DNA of 64,000 bases from Burkholderiales bacterium (lineage in GTDB: Bacteria; Pseudomonadota; Gammaproteobacteria; Burkholderiales; Nitrosomonadaceae): NCBI GenBank assembly GCA_024235735.1, contig JACKLU010000007.1, positions 1-64,000 of the forward strand, read 5' to 3'. The position numbers were made by a program, and so were the translations under genes. Numbering within the stretch: the first letter of the stretch is position 1; the number at the start of each line of letters is the position of its first letter. Shown here in pieces: positions 63,545-64,000 of the stretch. The notes under the pieces are model-generated. The model searched no databases. It saw only the letters and a list, made by a program, of their open reading frames with translations, and was not told the DNA's origin.

Positions 63545-64000
63545 TCAGTTAATGCTGCCGGCGAGTTCAAAAATAGGCATGTACATCAGAACGATGATAC
63601 CACCGATGACCGTGCCGATCACCGCCATTAAAATCGGCTCGATCAGTTTGGTCGTCCACTCAACCCATCGCGCGATTTCCTCGTCATGGAAATTGCCGAT
63701 GCGTTCCATCATATCGCCCATTAATCCGGTGCGTTCGCCCACGCGCAGCATGCGATTCCCTACAGCAGTCGTCAACCCTTCGGACTCCATTGCGCTGGAA
63801 ATGGTCTGGCCTTCACGTATGCGCCTGGCCGCAGCCTCTATTCTTGGACGAAAATGCGATTGCAGCAAGCCACTCACCATTTCCAGCGCCTGTGTAATCG
63901 GAATGCCGCCACGCAACAGCATGCCCAGCGTTTTGTAAAAACGTGCCAGCTGATAAACGCGCATACGTTCCCCGATTGCCGGAATACGCCACAGCAATTG
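63545..64000 (-). CDS. gspF: Platform protein GspF/PilC-like, 3' part
   Basis: The last ~151 residues of GspF; the frame is open to the window edge, so the 5' part lies beyond. The second T2SSF domain is complete: YQLARFYKTLGMLLRGGIPI, ALEMVSGLLQ, RVGERTGLMGDMMERIGNF, and a closing membrane segment (KLIEPILMAVIGTVIGGIIV). An inner-membrane organiser of the pseudopilus. First visible gene of the operon. Confidence 0.93.
   Translation of the reverse strand, partial: QLLWRIPAIGERMRVYQLARFYKTLGMLLRGGIPITQALEMVSGLLQSHFRPRIEAAARRIREGQTISSAMESEGLTTAVGNRMLRVGERTGLMGDMMERIGNFHDEEIARWVEWTTKLIEPILMAVIGTVIGGIIVLMYMPIFELAGSIN

Overview
The window looks like a chromosome segment of a betaproteobacterium, most likely a Nitrosomonas-like member of the Nitrosomonadales. 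This is an inference from gene content: a glycolate oxidase operon with tartronate semialdehyde reductase, a Bat/MoxR operon, a type II secretion locus whose secretin carries a TPR region and a cohesin-like tail, and an RpfE-like protein. No 16S rRNA or other phylogenetic marker is present.

Layout. 0-5.4 kb: the end of a DUF2959 gene, a Gly/His-rich lipoprotein, a GGDEF protein and a GumC/Wzz-like protein with an unexpected C-terminal domain. 5.5-11.6 kb: the remains of a GC-rich type I restriction system (frameshifted hsdM, hsdS cut by an IS66 element, no hsdR). 11.7-18 kb: an Rhs polymorphic toxin with a probable ADP-ribosyltransferase tip, its immunity gene, and two further immunity genes each preceded by a decayed toxin tip. 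18.5-21.8 kb: a frameshifted RpfE-like gene, an EAL protein and a DUF3617 protein. 21.9-28.8 kb: moxR-DUF58-DUF4381-batA-batB/C-batD, with frameshifts in the last two. 29-31.5 kb: a receiver-PAS-GGDEF-EAL protein. 32-36.9 kb: glxR-glcD-glcE-glcF. 37-41 kb: an L,D-transpeptidase followed by a small island (Phd/RelE-type module, hypothetical gene, IS630 remnant) bounded by a ~100-bp duplication of the transpeptidase 3' end, then an AbrB/PIN module. 41-44 kb: a mostly empty stretch, an AhpD-like protein and a secreted hypothetical protein. 44-52.2 kb: an apparently intact type I restriction operon, hsdM-orf57-abi-hsdS-phd-vapC-hsdR. 52.6-53.5 kb: mqsRA next to the severed 3' end of an anion transporter gene. 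53.4-64 kb: cysG and a type II secretion/type IV pilus-like operon running gspF-gspE-pilM/N/O/P-like-gspD-three pseudopilins.

The window is rich in small palindromic insertion elements. Three families can be defined with their target duplications: a 141-bp element with 4-bp duplications (two copies), a ~143-bp element with 8-bp duplications (three copies), and a 140-bp element at a TTAA duplication. Two of them sit inside the secretion operon in ways that alter gene starts. One lies in frame inside the secretin signal-peptide region. The other separates a pseudopilin start codon from its ribosome-binding site but leaves a readable ORF that ends on the ATG.

Single-base frameshifts occur in hsdM-1, the rhs 5' end, the RpfE-like gene, batB/C and batD. 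They could be true decay or draft-assembly errors, and the sequence alone cannot separate these.
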